Position numbers and translations under genes: made by a program
DNA from: Halorubellus salinus
Lineage (GTDB): Archaea > Halobacteriota > Halobacteria > Halobacteriales > Natrialbaceae
Reading direction: 5' to 3'
Assembly (NCBI RefSeq): GCF_020567525.1
Contig: NZ_JAJCVI010000001.1
Span: forward strand, 124,001 to 188,000
DNA length: 64,000 nucleotides
Part shown: piece after piece, positions 28,036-37,121 of the stretch
Numbering within the stretch: the stretch's first letter is position 1
Layout: each line of letters begins with the position of its first letter
Notes under the pieces: model-generated
Seen by the model: the letters and a program-made list of their open reading frames with translations, nothing else
What the model was told of the DNA's origin: nothing
Databases searched by the model: none

Positions 28036-28599
28036 TCATTCGAAGTCGTAGTTCGATCTTCGTTTCTCACGGCCGCTTCGTTCCTCGCAGTTGAGCGTCC
28101 AGAGTGCGAGCGCGACGCTCGCGATGGTCGGGATGCCGGCGGTCGTGACGATTCCGGCGACCGAGACGTAGAGGCCGAACGCCAGCGGCTCCAGGAGTTG
28201 CCCGGAGACGTCGACGCCGCCGTCCTTGAGCAGTTTCGGGACGGTGGTTCCAGCGATGAGTAGCGGGCCGACGGTGAGCCAGGAGCCCGCTCCGATGGCG
28301 AGCCCGGTCGTGAGTGCCCGGCGTCGTGGCACGACCCCATCTTTGGAGATGCGGAGGTGCCACAGCACCCACGTCCAGGCGACCGCGTTCACGACGACGA
28401 GCGGGACGAACAGAAGGATGATCGGGGTCCAGATGCCGACCGCGAACAGCGCGAAGTACAGCGTCGAGAACGCGAGCGCGAACGTCCCGTACACTTCGGC
28501 AGCGGTCCGGGGGTCGCGCTGGTTCTCCGCGACCCACTCCGGGCGCTCCGGGACGCGGCGTTCGACGAAGCCGGGGACGAGGTCCTCGACGCGAACCAT
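28036..28599 (-). CDS. haloarchaeal membrane protein, four helices
   Basis: This 187-residue protein starts at ATG 28599 (MVRVEDLVPGF). The first 50 residues are soluble and charged. Hydrophobic helices follow at about 40-85 (two), 108-128 and 145-175. HLRISKDGVVPRRRALTTG links the middle helices and is probably cytoplasmic. No family is recognised. It is convergent with the HCDH-ECH gene, 27 bp apart. Confidence 0.65.
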   Translation of the reverse strand: MVRVEDLVPGFVERRVPERPEWVAENQRDPRTAAEVYGTFALAFSTLYFALFAVGIWTPIILLFVPLVVVNAVAWTWVLWHLRISKDGVVPRRRALTTGLAIGAGSWLTVGPLLIAGTTVPKLLKDGGVDVSGQLLEPLAFGLYVSVAGIVTTAGIPTIASVALALWTLNCEERSGREKRRSNYDFE

Positions 28600-28720
28600 A
28601 CGCGAGTATCCACAGTCGCGTGACAAAACGGTTCGGGCGACGGTCGACGCGACCGCGAGGAACGGCGCGGCCGCCGGGACGACCGGTAGTTTCCTGACGG
28701 TCGCGGCCGCCGACGTTCGT

Positions 28721-29167
28721 ATGCGAGTGAGCGTCATCGGCGGCGGGGAAGCGAGCGGCGACGACCTGGACGCGGCGCGCGAGGTCGGCCGGCTCCTGGG
28801 TGAACGCGGACTCGACCTGGTCTGCGGCGGCCGCGGCGGCGTGATGGCCGCGGCGTGTGCGGGCGCGAAGGAAGCAAGTGGGACGACGATCGGGATCCTC
28901 CCCGGGGAGGACCGCGGCGGCGCGAACGAGCACGTCGACGTCGCAATCGCCACCGGGCTCGGGCACGCGCGGAACGCGCTCGTCCCGCTGAACGGCGACG
29001 CCGTGATCGCCATCGAGGGCGGGCACGGGACGCTCAGCGAACTCGGGTTCGCGGGCATCTACGACCGCCCGATAGCGGGACTCGGGACGCACGACGTCGA
29101 CGGCGTCTACGCCGCGGACTCGCCGGCGGACGCCGTCGCGTACGTCGCTGACGCGCTCGGCGAGTAG
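28721..29167 (+). CDS. LOG-like nucleotide-binding protein (TIGR00725 family)
   Basis: This 148-residue protein matches the TIGR00725 family, related to lysine-decarboxylase-like/LOG phosphoribohydrolases. It has VSVIGGGEASGDD at the start, VCGGRGGVMAAACAGAKEA (a PGGxGTxxE-type pocket variant) and AIEGGHGTLSELGFA. Proteins of this fold cleave or bind nucleotide monophosphates; no activity is proven for this branch. It is divergent from the membrane protein gene at 28599. Confidence 0.85.
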   Translation: MRVSVIGGGEASGDDLDAAREVGRLLGERGLDLVCGGRGGVMAAACAGAKEASGTTIGILPGEDRGGANEHVDVAIATGLGHARNALVPLNGDAVIAIEGGHGTLSELGFAGIYDRPIAGLGTHDVDGVYAADSPADAVAYVADALGE

Positions 29168-29215
29168 CGGGCGCGTCGTGGACGTCCGCGGTCGTGCACG
29201 CTCGGGCTCGCCGCG

Positions 29216-30688
29216 TCAGCGCTCGCGGAACCGGAGCTTCACGGGGCGGTCCGGCTGGAGCGTCGCCGAGAACGAGTACTCGACCGCGTCGGTGACGGCG
29301 TCGACCTCGAAGCGCGACAGGACCGTCGCCAGTATCAGTTTCGCCTCCAGGGTCGCGAACCGGTTCCCGATACACGAGCGCGGCCCACCGCCGAACGGAT
29401 AGTGCGCGTACTCCGGGAGGGCGTCGCGCATCGCGGGCGTCCACCGGTTCGGGTCGAACGCGAGCGGGTCGTCGTACCAGCGCTCGTCGCGATGCACGAC
29501 CAGCTGCGGCGTCGTCACCGTCGTCCCCTCTGTTATCTCCCAGGGGCCGACCTGGACGTCGCGCTTCGCCTCCCGGAACAGGTTGTACGCCGGCGGGTGC
29601 AGGCGCGTGCTCTCGTCGACGACCGCCTGGAGGTACTCGGCGTCCCGGACCGCGTCCGCCGTCGGCGTCCCACCGCCGAGGACGTCGTCGAGTTCCGCGT
29701 GCAGCGTCGTCTGCGCGTCCGGGTTCCGCGCGAGCTCCCAGAGCGCCCACGTCAGGAGGACGGCGGTCGTCTCGTGGCCCGCGAACACGAACGTCACGAG
29801 GTGGTCCTGGAGGCGTTCCCGGTCCATCGACGTCCCGTCCTCGTACTCCGCGTCCGCGAGGATCGAGAGCAGGTCGTCGCCGACGTCGTCGTTCGCGCGT
29901 CGTTCGGCAACGAGGTCCGTCATCGTCGCCCGGAGCGCTCGCATCGTCCGCAGGAACCGGCGGTTCGACGGCGTCGGCACCCACACCGGGAGGTACGAAC
30001 TCACGTTCGTCGGCGACGTCCGCGACAGGATCGCGTCCGCCGCATCCCCGATGACCTCGCCGTCGCCGGAGAGGTCCGTGCCGAACATCGTCCGTGCGAT
30101 GATCTCGAGCGTGAGGTCCTTCGTCGCCTCGTCGACCCGGACGACGTCCGCGTCAGCCCACGCGTCCGCGGTCCCGGCCGCCGCATCGACCATCGCGTCC
30201 GCGTACGTCTCGACGCGCTCCCGGTAGAACGCCGGCTGGACGAGCGCCCGGTCTCGCGCCCATTCTTCGCCCTCGCTCGCGACGAGCCCGTTCGGCGCGA
30301 ACCCGTCGAACGCCCGCGACAGCACCTTGCCCTTCCGGAACGCCGCGGCTTGCTCGACGAGCACCGACTCCACGTACGACGGGTGCGTGAGCATCACGGC
30401 GTCGGTCCGGTTCACGCTGTACGCGACCGCGTCCGACTCGTACCCGTACCCGACCTCCGCGTAGTAGCCGTCCGGGTCGCGAACGAGCTGGAGGAGTTTC
30501 CCCACGACCGGCGCCTCGGCCGCTCGCGGCGGCCGACGACCGGTCGCTCCATCGCTCCCCGCCAGCGACGCGGCCGCGGCGGCGTCCGCCGGCCGCTGGC
30601 CTCGCAGTCCGTCCGCCCCCACAGCCGTCGACGCGTCCTGCGAGCCAGGTCCGTCGGCGTCCACGTCGGTCCGCGTAGGCGTGCTCAT
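29216..30688 (-). CDS. cytochrome P450
   Basis: This 490-residue heme monooxygenase has the I-helix oxygen-binding AGHETT at 303-308, ExxR at 359-362 (ESTRLHP) and the heme loop FGGGPRSCIG at 432-441, with the thiolate Cys at 439. The sequence resembles CYP102/CYP4-type soluble P450s of haloarchaea. An Ala/Asp-rich 60-residue N-terminus precedes the core and no membrane anchor is seen. The substrate is unknown; fatty-acid hydroxylation is plausible given the nearby beta-oxidation genes. The partner ferredoxin is not in this window. Confidence 0.95.
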   Translation of the reverse strand: MSTPTRTDVDADGPGSQDASTAVGADGLRGQRPADAAAAASLAGSDGATGRRPPRAAEAPVVGKLLQLVRDPDGYYAEVGYGYESDAVAYSVNRTDAVMLTHPSYVESVLVEQAAAFRKGKVLSRAFDGFAPNGLVASEGEEWARDRALVQPAFYRERVETYADAMVDAAAGTADAWADADVVRVDEATKDLTLEIIARTMFGTDLSGDGEVIGDAADAILSRTSPTNVSSYLPVWVPTPSNRRFLRTMRALRATMTDLVAERRANDDVGDDLLSILADAEYEDGTSMDRERLQDHLVTFVFAGHETTAVLLTWALWELARNPDAQTTLHAELDDVLGGGTPTADAVRDAEYLQAVVDESTRLHPPAYNLFREAKRDVQVGPWEITEGTTVTTPQLVVHRDERWYDDPLAFDPNRWTPAMRDALPEYAHYPFGGGPRSCIGNRFATLEAKLILATVLSRFEVDAVTDAVEYSFSATLQPDRPVKLRFRER

Positions 30689-30784
30689 ACCCCCGAATCG
30701 TCCAGCGACCATCAAGTCGATTCTGTCCAGATGACTAGCGTACTTATACGATGAGGTGGCTGCATGGACCCCCGCCAGTTCGAG

Positions 30785-30888
30785 TACCGTCGTTCGGTCG
30801 CGTCATCGAGCGTCGTCGTTCGGTCGCGTTATCGAGCGTCGTCGTTCGGTCGCGTCACCGAGCGTCGTCGTTCGGTCCCGTCACCGAG
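30785..30888. repeat. 26-bp tandem repeat, four copies
   Basis: Four copies of a 26-bp unit containing GTCGTTCGGTCGCGT run from 30785 to 30888 (30785-30810, 30811-30836, 30837-30862 and 30863-30888) with one to three changes each. The last copy overlaps the stop codon (30881-30883) of the exonuclease gene on the minus strand, so the array has grown from the end of that gene towards the P450 gene. Confidence 0.85.
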
Positions 30889-31666
30889 AGCCGCCGTCGA
30901 ACCGCTCGGCGTCCGCGGGGCGGACGTGGTCGTCGAGACGGCGGACGACCTCGTCGGCGAGCGTCTGGAGGTTCCGCGTGTCGTCGCGGTTGTACTCGAC
31001 GAGCGTCTCGAGCGCGCGGTCGTCGCCGTCCTGGTACTCGTACCAGAGGCGGACCGCGTCCTGCCCGGAGATGTCCGGCTGGTCGCGCTCCAGGCCGACG
31101 TCCTGCTCGATGCGCTTCAGGCCGCCCGAGAGCCCGATGCGCTTGCAGGGATACATCAGGTCGAGGTGCGGGACGTCCGGCGTCACGCCGAGTTCGGTCT
31201 CGAGGAACGGGACGTCGAACCGCGCGCCGTTGAACGACGACACCAACGCCGCATCCTGGAACTGCTCGCGGACGCGCTCGGCGGTGAGGTCCTGCCCACG
31301 AACGAGTGTCGTCGTGTCCCCGCCCTTGTGGAACGACACCGTCGTCACGTCGTTCCGGTGCTCGTCCAGCCCCGTCGTCTCGATGTCGAAGAACAGCGTC
31401 TCGTCGCGGAAATTCTCGTACAACCGCCAGCGTTCACCACTCGGGAACGCATCCCCGAAGAACCGCGTATCGCCGTCGTCCAGGCGCTCGCGGGCGTCCG
31501 CGAGGAAGTCCTCGATGCGCTCCGCGGTCGTCGACCCGATACCGGACGTCGACCTCGCTGCGTCCCGGTCGAAGTCGTCCCAGTGCGTGATCCCCGACCG
31601 CCACAGGTTCCGTTCCGACTTCTCGCCCACGCCCCGCACGCCGATGAAACTGTTCTCCAGTCGCAC
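30881..31666 (-). CDS. DEDD-type ribonuclease H-like 3'-5' exonuclease (YprB-like)
   Basis: In this 261-residue protein the N-terminal 60 residues look like a helix-hairpin-helix (SFIGVRGVGEKSERNL, TSGIGSTTAERIEDF), which may bind DNA. The catalytic domain has the DEDD residues in FFDIETTGL, SSFNGARFDVPFL and VEYNRDDTRNL. It matches archaeal ribonuclease H-like YprB proteins. The likely role is in nucleic-acid repair or processing; the exact substrate is unknown. The gene end is bordered by a 26-bp tandem repeat. Confidence 0.88.
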   Translation of the reverse strand: MRLENSFIGVRGVGEKSERNLWRSGITHWDDFDRDAARSTSGIGSTTAERIEDFLADARERLDDGDTRFFGDAFPSGERWRLYENFRDETLFFDIETTGLDEHRNDVTTVSFHKGGDTTTLVRGQDLTAERVREQFQDAALVSSFNGARFDVPFLETELGVTPDVPHLDLMYPCKRIGLSGGLKRIEQDVGLERDQPDISGQDAVRLWYEYQDGDDRALETLVEYNRDDTRNLQTLADEVVRRLDDHVRPADAERFDGGSR

Positions 31667-31742
31667 GGCACACGGTTCGTCGGGCGACGCCTAAACCCCT
31701 CGCTTCGACCGCGCGAGACGCCCACCGCCACCGCCCGCGCGG

Positions 31743-32147
31743 TCAGTTCAGACCCTCGAACTCGCGGAGCGTCTGGCGCCACTCCTCGGGGATCTCCACG
31801 GACTCCTTCGCCTCGCCATCGTACGCCACCTGGACGGTCGACGCTTCCGCCGCGAGCTCGCCGCTCGCGTACACCTCGTACTCGAACGTCACGCTCTTCG
31901 TGCCCACGTCCACGACCTCGATCTCGACGGTCACGAACCCGTCCTCGAGCGTCACCGGACGGTAGTAATCGATCTCGAGGTTCGCGAGCACCGCCTCGAT
32001 GGCGCCCGTGTCACCGAGCACGTCCGGGAGGTACTGGACGCGCGCCTCCTCCAGGTACGTCGCGTAGATCGCGTTGTTCACGTGCCCGAGCGCGTCCACG
32101 TCCTGATACCGTACAGCCACGTCAACCGCGTACACGTCGTCGGTCAT
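31743..32147 (-). CDS. acyl-CoA thioesterase (4HBT hotdog, FadM/YbgC-like)
   Basis: This 134-residue hotdog-fold protein has the catalytic segment VRYQDVDALGHVNNAIYATYLEEAR (residues about 12-36; the Asp in YQDVD acts as the base) followed by the central helix. It hydrolyses acyl-CoA esters. ATG at 32147 is chosen. It sits near beta-oxidation and PHA genes, where it could recycle CoA. No operon partner is evident. Confidence 0.9.
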   Translation of the reverse strand: MTDDVYAVDVAVRYQDVDALGHVNNAIYATYLEEARVQYLPDVLGDTGAIEAVLANLEIDYYRPVTLEDGFVTVEIEVVDVGTKSVTFEYEVYASGELAAEASTVQVAYDGEAKESVEIPEEWRQTLREFEGLN

Positions 32148-32257
32148 GCGCAACGGTCAGCCGAGGACGACCCTCCGTCTTTCGGTCTCGACAAAGGGCT
32201 CGGCCTGTCGCGCGCAGGCGAGCGACCGCCGAGGGTCAGTCGTCGCCCCTCTGAGGG

Positions 32258-34732
32258 TCAGTCGTCGTCCTTGGAGAGGTAGAGCGTGCGGTCGATTATC
32301 TGGACGATGGCGTCCGCCCACGCGTTCACCGCCGGCCCGTCCGCAGCGGGGATCTCGAGGACGACCGCGTTCTCGTCCACGGACAACTCGGCGTGCGTGG
32401 TGTCGTCACGGTCGAGGTAGTTCCGTAACTGATAGGTGAGGAGTCGTTCGCGCGCACCGCCGAGGTCCATCGCTTCGTTGGACGTGAACGAGAGCGTCGC
32501 GGTCTCGGCGTCCGCGTCCGCGGTCACGTCGAACGAAGACCCCGAGAGCGGGAACGTGTACGACTCGTCATCGAGCTCGTCGACGGCCGCGTCGAGGTCC
32601 GCGTCGGAGACGTCGGGCGTCATGCTCGTCCCGCCGACCTCCTGGGTGAGCGTGTCCAGCTCGCGGTTCACGAGGTCCGCGATACCATCGTCGTCCGTGT
32701 CGTCGGCCGCGTCGTCCGCTCCACCGTCTGCTTCCTCCGAGTTCTCGGCCGCGTCTGACTCGTCGTCGGTCGCCTCCCGTCGCTCGACGAGCGCGTCCTC
32801 GACGGCGTCGACGTCAGCTGCGTCCTCGTCCCCGCGGTCGTCGAGGCCGTGGACGGCCGCGGCCGCGAGCGCGTCAAGCATCTCCTCGGCGGGCATCCCA
32901 CTGCCCTTCACGCCAGGGGTCACCGCCGCCTCCCGCTGGAGCGACGTGTAGTCGAGCGACCCCTCCTCGTCCTCGTGTCGCTCGCGGATCCGTGCTTTCG
33001 CCGCCGACAGGTCATCGACTACCGCGTCGGCATCCACGCCGGCTGCGGCCGCAGGCTCCGCGTCGCCGCTTTCAGCGTCGTCCTCGCCCGCGTCGACGTT
33101 CGCGTCGTCGAACTCGTCGTCCGCTCCGAAGGTCTCCCTGTTGCCTTGGTCGCTTTCGTCGGGTTCGCTCCCGCCGGTGTCGTCTTCGCCGGTGTCGACG
33201 CCGGAGGTCTCCCCTGCGTCGGACGGCATCGTCTCCACGTCCACGACCTCCGTGCCCGGGTCCGCGGTCACGTCGCCCGTCGCGTCGTCGCCCGTCGCGT
33301 CGTCACCCGTCGCGTCGTCGCCAGTCGCGTCGTCGCCCTCCACGTCCACGGTGTCCTCCACGTCCACGGCTTCCGTACCAGCGTCAGCCCTCCCGGTGGC
33401 CGGTTCGGCTTCGTCGACGGCCGCCTCCCCGTCGTCGTCCCGTGGGGCGTCCGGTTCCGTGCCGGACGCGTCGGAACTGTCGGGCCCGTCGGCCGCGTCC
33501 TCGTCGGCTTCGCTGTCGGTGGACGTCGGCTGGAAGCGCGACCCGAGGTCGTCGAGATCGACCGTCGGGTCGCCGTCGTCGTCCGCGTTCCCGAACGCGG
33601 ACACAGGGTCGACGTACGCGTTCCGTACCTCGTCCGACCCGAGTCGCTCGTCCACGGTCGGCTCCGCCGCTGACGCATCCGTCGTGGCGTCATCGAGGTC
33701 CGTGCGAGCAGTCCGTGGGACGTCCATCGTGACGTCGTACCACGCCGGATCGCCGCTCCCGTCCGACGCGAACCGACCGACGTTCCGCGACGTCGCATCG
33801 ACCGACGGACCGGTCTCGTCACCCCCGGTCGCTGGGCCCTCGACGTCACTCCCAGTGGTTCCGCCGTCGGCAGTGGTTCCGTCGTCGTCGCTGTCTCCGG
33901 CGTCGTTCTCGTCGCCGCCGCCTCCGTCCTCGTCGTTGCCGGCCTCGCCCATGCTCCCGTCGTCATCGGCGTCGCCGTCCCCGGCACCGTCGGCCGCGTC
34001 GGTCGCTTCCTCCACGCCGGTGCGCACGTCTCCCGCAGATGGCGTCCCGACGGCCGGTGCACCGTCTGCGCGCGTACTCTCACCTGAGTCGACGCCGACG
34101 CCCGCGGCCGTCGACTCTTCGTCCTCGGACGCATCAGTCGACGTCCCGGCCGTCGCAGCCGTGGGAGCGGTGCCGACCCGACGACGACCATCGGCAGGGG
34201 TCGCACGCTCGTCGAACGCGCCACCCGCGGTCGGATTCACCGTCGTCGTCCCGCCCGCAGCCGCGTTCACGCCAGCAGCGTGCGCCCGAACCCTCCCGGG
34301 CCGAACGTCACCGGGCCGAACGCCACCCGGTTCGCCGCTCCCGGGAGACGCCGAGACGCTCCCGCCGACCACGTCCGTCCCCTGCACGTTCGCCGTCGCC
34401 CCGGAAACGCTCTCTCGACCCGCCGAGGGCCCCGCTCCCGAAACGCCCTCTCGACCCGTCGGCGTTCCGCCACCCATGCGGTCGTATATCCGCGTGAGCG
34501 TTCCGTTGATGCTCGCCAGGTCCGAGTCGACGTCGTCCTCGAGGTAGTCTATCTTCTCCGCGACGTCCCGGAGGGCGAGTGCGATGTCCCAGAGGACGAC
34601 CACCATCAGGAACAACAGCATGAGGAGTATCGTCCCGGCGACACCGGCGAGGAACTGCACGCTGATCTCGACCTGGAGGGGGACGGCGGCGTCCAGGGCG
34701 GTCGCGGGGGGAACGACGACCTCAGAGCTCAT
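32258..34732 (-). CDS. very acidic low-complexity membrane protein with conserved C-terminal domain
   Basis: This 824-residue protein starts at ATG 34732 (MSSEVVVPP). One transmembrane helix (about 28-48, LLMLLFLMVVVLWDIALAL) is followed by a short coiled-coil-like segment (LRDVAEKIDYLEDDVDSDLASI). About 550 residues of Asp/Glu/Ser/Thr/Ala/Gly-rich disordered sequence follow, including four tandem DDATG pentads. A C-terminal folded domain (about 700-824) contains TFPLSGSSFDVTADAD and ends AWADAIVQIIDRTLYLSKDDD. The function is unknown. The helix plus coiled coil suggests a membrane-tethered scaffold with the acidic region in the cytoplasm. Confidence 0.65.
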   Translation of the reverse strand: MSSEVVVPPATALDAAVPLQVEISVQFLAGVAGTILLMLLFLMVVVLWDIALALRDVAEKIDYLEDDVDSDLASINGTLTRIYDRMGGGTPTGREGVSGAGPSAGRESVSGATANVQGTDVVGGSVSASPGSGEPGGVRPGDVRPGRVRAHAAGVNAAAGGTTTVNPTAGGAFDERATPADGRRRVGTAPTAATAGTSTDASEDEESTAAGVGVDSGESTRADGAPAVGTPSAGDVRTGVEEATDAADGAGDGDADDDGSMGEAGNDEDGGGGDENDAGDSDDDGTTADGGTTGSDVEGPATGGDETGPSVDATSRNVGRFASDGSGDPAWYDVTMDVPRTARTDLDDATTDASAAEPTVDERLGSDEVRNAYVDPVSAFGNADDDGDPTVDLDDLGSRFQPTSTDSEADEDAADGPDSSDASGTEPDAPRDDDGEAAVDEAEPATGRADAGTEAVDVEDTVDVEGDDATGDDATGDDATGDDATGDVTADPGTEVVDVETMPSDAGETSGVDTGEDDTGGSEPDESDQGNRETFGADDEFDDANVDAGEDDAESGDAEPAAAAGVDADAVVDDLSAAKARIRERHEDEEGSLDYTSLQREAAVTPGVKGSGMPAEEMLDALAAAAVHGLDDRGDEDAADVDAVEDALVERREATDDESDAAENSEEADGGADDAADDTDDDGIADLVNRELDTLTQEVGGTSMTPDVSDADLDAAVDELDDESYTFPLSGSSFDVTADADAETATLSFTSNEAMDLGGARERLLTYQLRNYLDRDDTTHAELSVDENAVVLEIPAADGPAVNAWADAIVQIIDRTLYLSKDDD
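33271..33330. repeat. 15-bp in-frame tandem repeat encoding DDATG
   Basis: Four 15-bp units (33271-33285, 33286-33300, 33301-33315 and 33316-33330) differ by single bases and encode consecutive DDATG pentapeptides in the acidic membrane protein. The near identity at the DNA level indicates recent slippage expansion. Confidence 0.85.
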
Positions 34733-34871
34733 GATTACCGGTCGTAGGACGCCGTTCGTTAAAGAACGTCGTCCGATATCGAGATTCGATACGCGCGACC
34801 CGACGTCGGTTGTGCACCATACCAACACATCTGTGGTGGGTTTAGGTGCGTGGAACCGCTAGGGAGAGCCG

Positions 34872-35300
34872 ATGACAGAGACAGACGAACGCGACGCGAT
34901 CCGGGAACAGAAACGCAAAGAGCTCCAGGAGCAGCTGGCCGACGGCGGAGCAGTGAGCGAGAGCGAGGCCGAACAGACCCGCCCGGACGCACCGGTCCAC
35001 GTCGAGGGCCCCGACCACCTCGCGGAGGTGACGGACGCCCACGACGTCGTCCTCGTCGACTTCTACGCGGACTGGTGCGGCCCATGCAAGATGGTCGAGC
35101 CGGTCGTCGAAGCGCTCCACGAGGACGGCACCGCGGTCGTCGCCAAGGTCGACATCGACGAACACCAGGCGCTCGCCCAACGACAGAACGTCCGCGGCGT
35201 CCCCACCATGCTCCTCTACGTCGACGGCACGCCGGTCGAACGCGTCGTCGGCGCCAAGGACAAAGCGAGCCTGGAAGCTCTCGTCGCACAACACGCCTGA
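34872..35300 (+). CDS. thioredoxin with acidic N-terminal extension
   Basis: This 142-residue thiol-disulfide oxidoreductase has the active site WCGPC, with cysteines at 69 and 72, and the cis-proline region GVPTMLLYVDG. A 40-residue charged extension (EREAIREQKRKELQEQ-like helix) precedes the thioredoxin fold, longer than the usual 105 residues. ATG at 34872 follows a TTTAGG element at about 34841-34846 that may act as a TATA variant. It is divergent from the acidic membrane protein gene. It is a possible reductant for the peroxiredoxin at 10.1 kb. Confidence 0.93.
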   Translation: MTETDERDAIREQKRKELQEQLADGGAVSESEAEQTRPDAPVHVEGPDHLAEVTDAHDVVLVDFYADWCGPCKMVEPVVEALHEDGTAVVAKVDIDEHQALAQRQNVRGVPTMLLYVDGTPVERVVGAKDKASLEALVAQHA

Positions 35301-35333
35301 CCGCGACACCCCCGCCCCTGCCGCTCCGAGCCG

Positions 35334-36011
35334 TCAGAGCGAGATCCAGCCCGTGTCCGTGCCGCGGTCACGGAGATCCCAGCGCTGCTCGAGGCCGTCC
35401 TCGCCATCCCGGACCTCGACGATAGCGTCGAACAGCGGCTCCAGCAGGTGAACGTAGTCGCTATCCCGGGCGAGCGGCAGATGGAAGTGCCCCATCCCGT
35501 CGACCTCGCGGACGCGAGACGTCACCATGTGCAGCAGTCGGAACACGTTCTCGGACTTGTGGTCGCGGAGCAACGGCGTCACGGAGTCGAAACATAACCG
35601 TAGTTCGGCCGGTTCGAGGTCGAACTCGTCGTCGTACGCCGCGACAGCGTCGATTATCTCCGCACCCAGGGACGCCAACAGCTGGTTCCCGACGACCGTC
35701 CGCTCGATGGACTCCGGGACGCCGTCGTGCACGCCCGTCCCGTCGTCCGTCGATTGCGTGACGATACACGCCGAATCCTCGACCGTCGGTGCCGTCGCCG
35801 TGAACCCACAGGACTCGTTCCCGGCGGTGTAGACGTAGACGCGACGCCGAGGCTCCTCGCCGTCGCCGAGCAAGCGCTCGCAGGCTGCGTGATGTGCTGT
35901 CCCGCTCGTCTGTCCGACGAGCAGGATGTTGCTCCCCTCCTGCTTCAGGCTCGACAGCGTCTGCGCAAATGCAGTGCTGTCGGGCACGCCCCCGCCGTGA
36001 TCGGTCCGCAT
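35334..36011 (-). CDS. DUF7504-type RecA/KaiC-fold protein
   Basis: This 225-residue protein starts at ATG 36011 (MRTDHGGGVPDST). NILLVGQTSGTAHHAACERL resembles the P-loop strand region of RecA/KaiC proteins but lacks a canonical Walker A lysine, as in the haloarchaeal DUF7504 family. Further segments RRRVYVYTAGNESCGF and LRLCFDSVTPLLRDHKSENVFRLL fit the same fold. These proteins often accompany haloarchaeal signal-transduction genes; the role is unknown. Its upstream region carries the 34-bp repeat described at 36086-36186. Confidence 0.72.
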   Translation of the reverse strand: MRTDHGGGVPDSTAFAQTLSSLKQEGSNILLVGQTSGTAHHAACERLLGDGEEPRRRVYVYTAGNESCGFTATAPTVEDSACIVTQSTDDGTGVHDGVPESIERTVVGNQLLASLGAEIIDAVAAYDDEFDLEPAELRLCFDSVTPLLRDHKSENVFRLLHMVTSRVREVDGMGHFHLPLARDSDYVHLLEPLFDAIVEVRDGEDGLEQRWDLRDRGTDTGWISL

Positions 36012-36085
36012 TCTTGCGGAACTACGGATACAGCATATAATAAACATTGTGGCGACCACCCTGCAAGAATAATCCACGAGGCGAC

Positions 36086-36186
36086 CGAACCGGCAGTATC
36101 GACGAGCGGTCGAAGTGGTCGAACCGGCAGTATCGACGAGCGGTCGAACCGACCGAACCCGCAACGTCGACGAGCGGTCCGTGGCT
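36086..36186. repeat. 34-bp tandem repeat in the divergent promoter
   Basis: Units begin at 36086, 36120 and 36154. The first two are nearly identical, starting CGAACCGGCAGTATCGACGA, and the third is diverged. The array lies in the 234-bp region between the DUF7504 gene and the divergent gene starting at 36246, so it may influence either promoter. Confidence 0.8.
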
Positions 36187-36245
36187 GCGAGCGCGACCCG
36201 CTGGAGCGGGCCAGACTTTTGTCCGCCTGGCGAGAAGGTCCGACC

Positions 36246-37121
36246 ATGACCGACAGCCGGGACGACGACGTCGACTTCGCGGCCACCGCGGAGGAGCTGT
36301 CGACGGTCCTCCAGGAGCTCCGGGACGAACTGCGACGCGACCCGCCACGCGGCCCGTTCGGGTTACCGCGTCCGCCGTCGCCGAGCGAAGTCGTCCGGTT
36401 CGCCGACGAGGTCGCGATACCGGGAACGATCGCCGTCCTCGAAGTGAACATCAAACTCCTCGAGACCGTCCAGCGCGCTATCCGCGTCGTCGACACCGGG
36501 AATCGCGCCCGAGAACGCGCCACGGGTGCACGCGACCGAGCGGCGGGGTCCGCCGAGCGTCTCGCCGAGGTCAGCGACCGGACGCTCGAACGCCTCGAAC
36601 GGTCGCTCGGGGACCTTCAGACGGCGCTCGACGACGGCGGGCTCCCGGACGACGGCGCGGCCGGTGAACTCCTCTCGGAGGCTCGCGCCCTCCGCGACGA
36701 CGTCCAGTCCCGACTCCGGGAGGCGCGCGAGCGCGACCACACGCTCGACGAGTTCGAGGAGCGCGCGAACCGCGCCGACGACGCACGGCGCGCGGACGCC
36801 GCCCGCGACGACGACCCGGCCGACCGGAACGCGACCGGTGCCACCGGGGACTCCGACTCCGTCGACGAGGGTGTGAAGGTCGACGTCGACGCGGAGATAG
36901 AGACGCTCAAGGACCGATACGGGAAGCGCGACGACGCGACCGCGGACGGCGACGCAGGCGCGGACGACGGTGACGGGTCCGCGGACGCGGGTTCGGGCAA
37001 CGATGCGTCGAGTGGGGGCGGCGACGACGACGCGGGTTCGAGCGACGATGGGGCGGAAGCAACGGGCGACGATGCCGACGGTGACGACGCCGACGATGGG
37101 CGCGGCGACGCGGACGCATGA
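36246..37121 (+). CDS. haloarchaeal protein with helical core and acidic tail (DUF7547-like)
   Basis: This 291-residue protein has a helical N-terminal half (ATAEELSTVLQELRDELRRD; PPSPSEVVRFADEVAIPG) that resembles a haloarchaea-only family, possibly DUF7547. A coiled-coil-prone region (about 95-175) follows, then a disordered Asp/Gly/Ala tail of about 90 residues. No catalytic motif or membrane helix is seen. Its stop overlaps the start of nnrE by 4 bp (ATGA), so the two genes are probably co-translated. The function is unknown. Confidence 0.68.
   Translation: MTDSRDDDVDFAATAEELSTVLQELRDELRRDPPRGPFGLPRPPSPSEVVRFADEVAIPGTIAVLEVNIKLLETVQRAIRVVDTGNRARERATGARDRAAGSAERLAEVSDRTLERLERSLGDLQTALDDGGLPDDGAAGELLSEARALRDDVQSRLREARERDHTLDEFEERANRADDARRADAARDDDPADRNATGATGDSDSVDEGVKVDVDAEIETLKDRYGKRDDATADGDAGADDGDGSADAGSGNDASSGGGDDDAGSSDDGAEATGDDADGDDADDGRGDADA

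Noticed and set aside
36086-36186. CRISPR-like array at 36.1 kb
   Set aside because: The 34-bp units are contiguous without spacers and only three in number.
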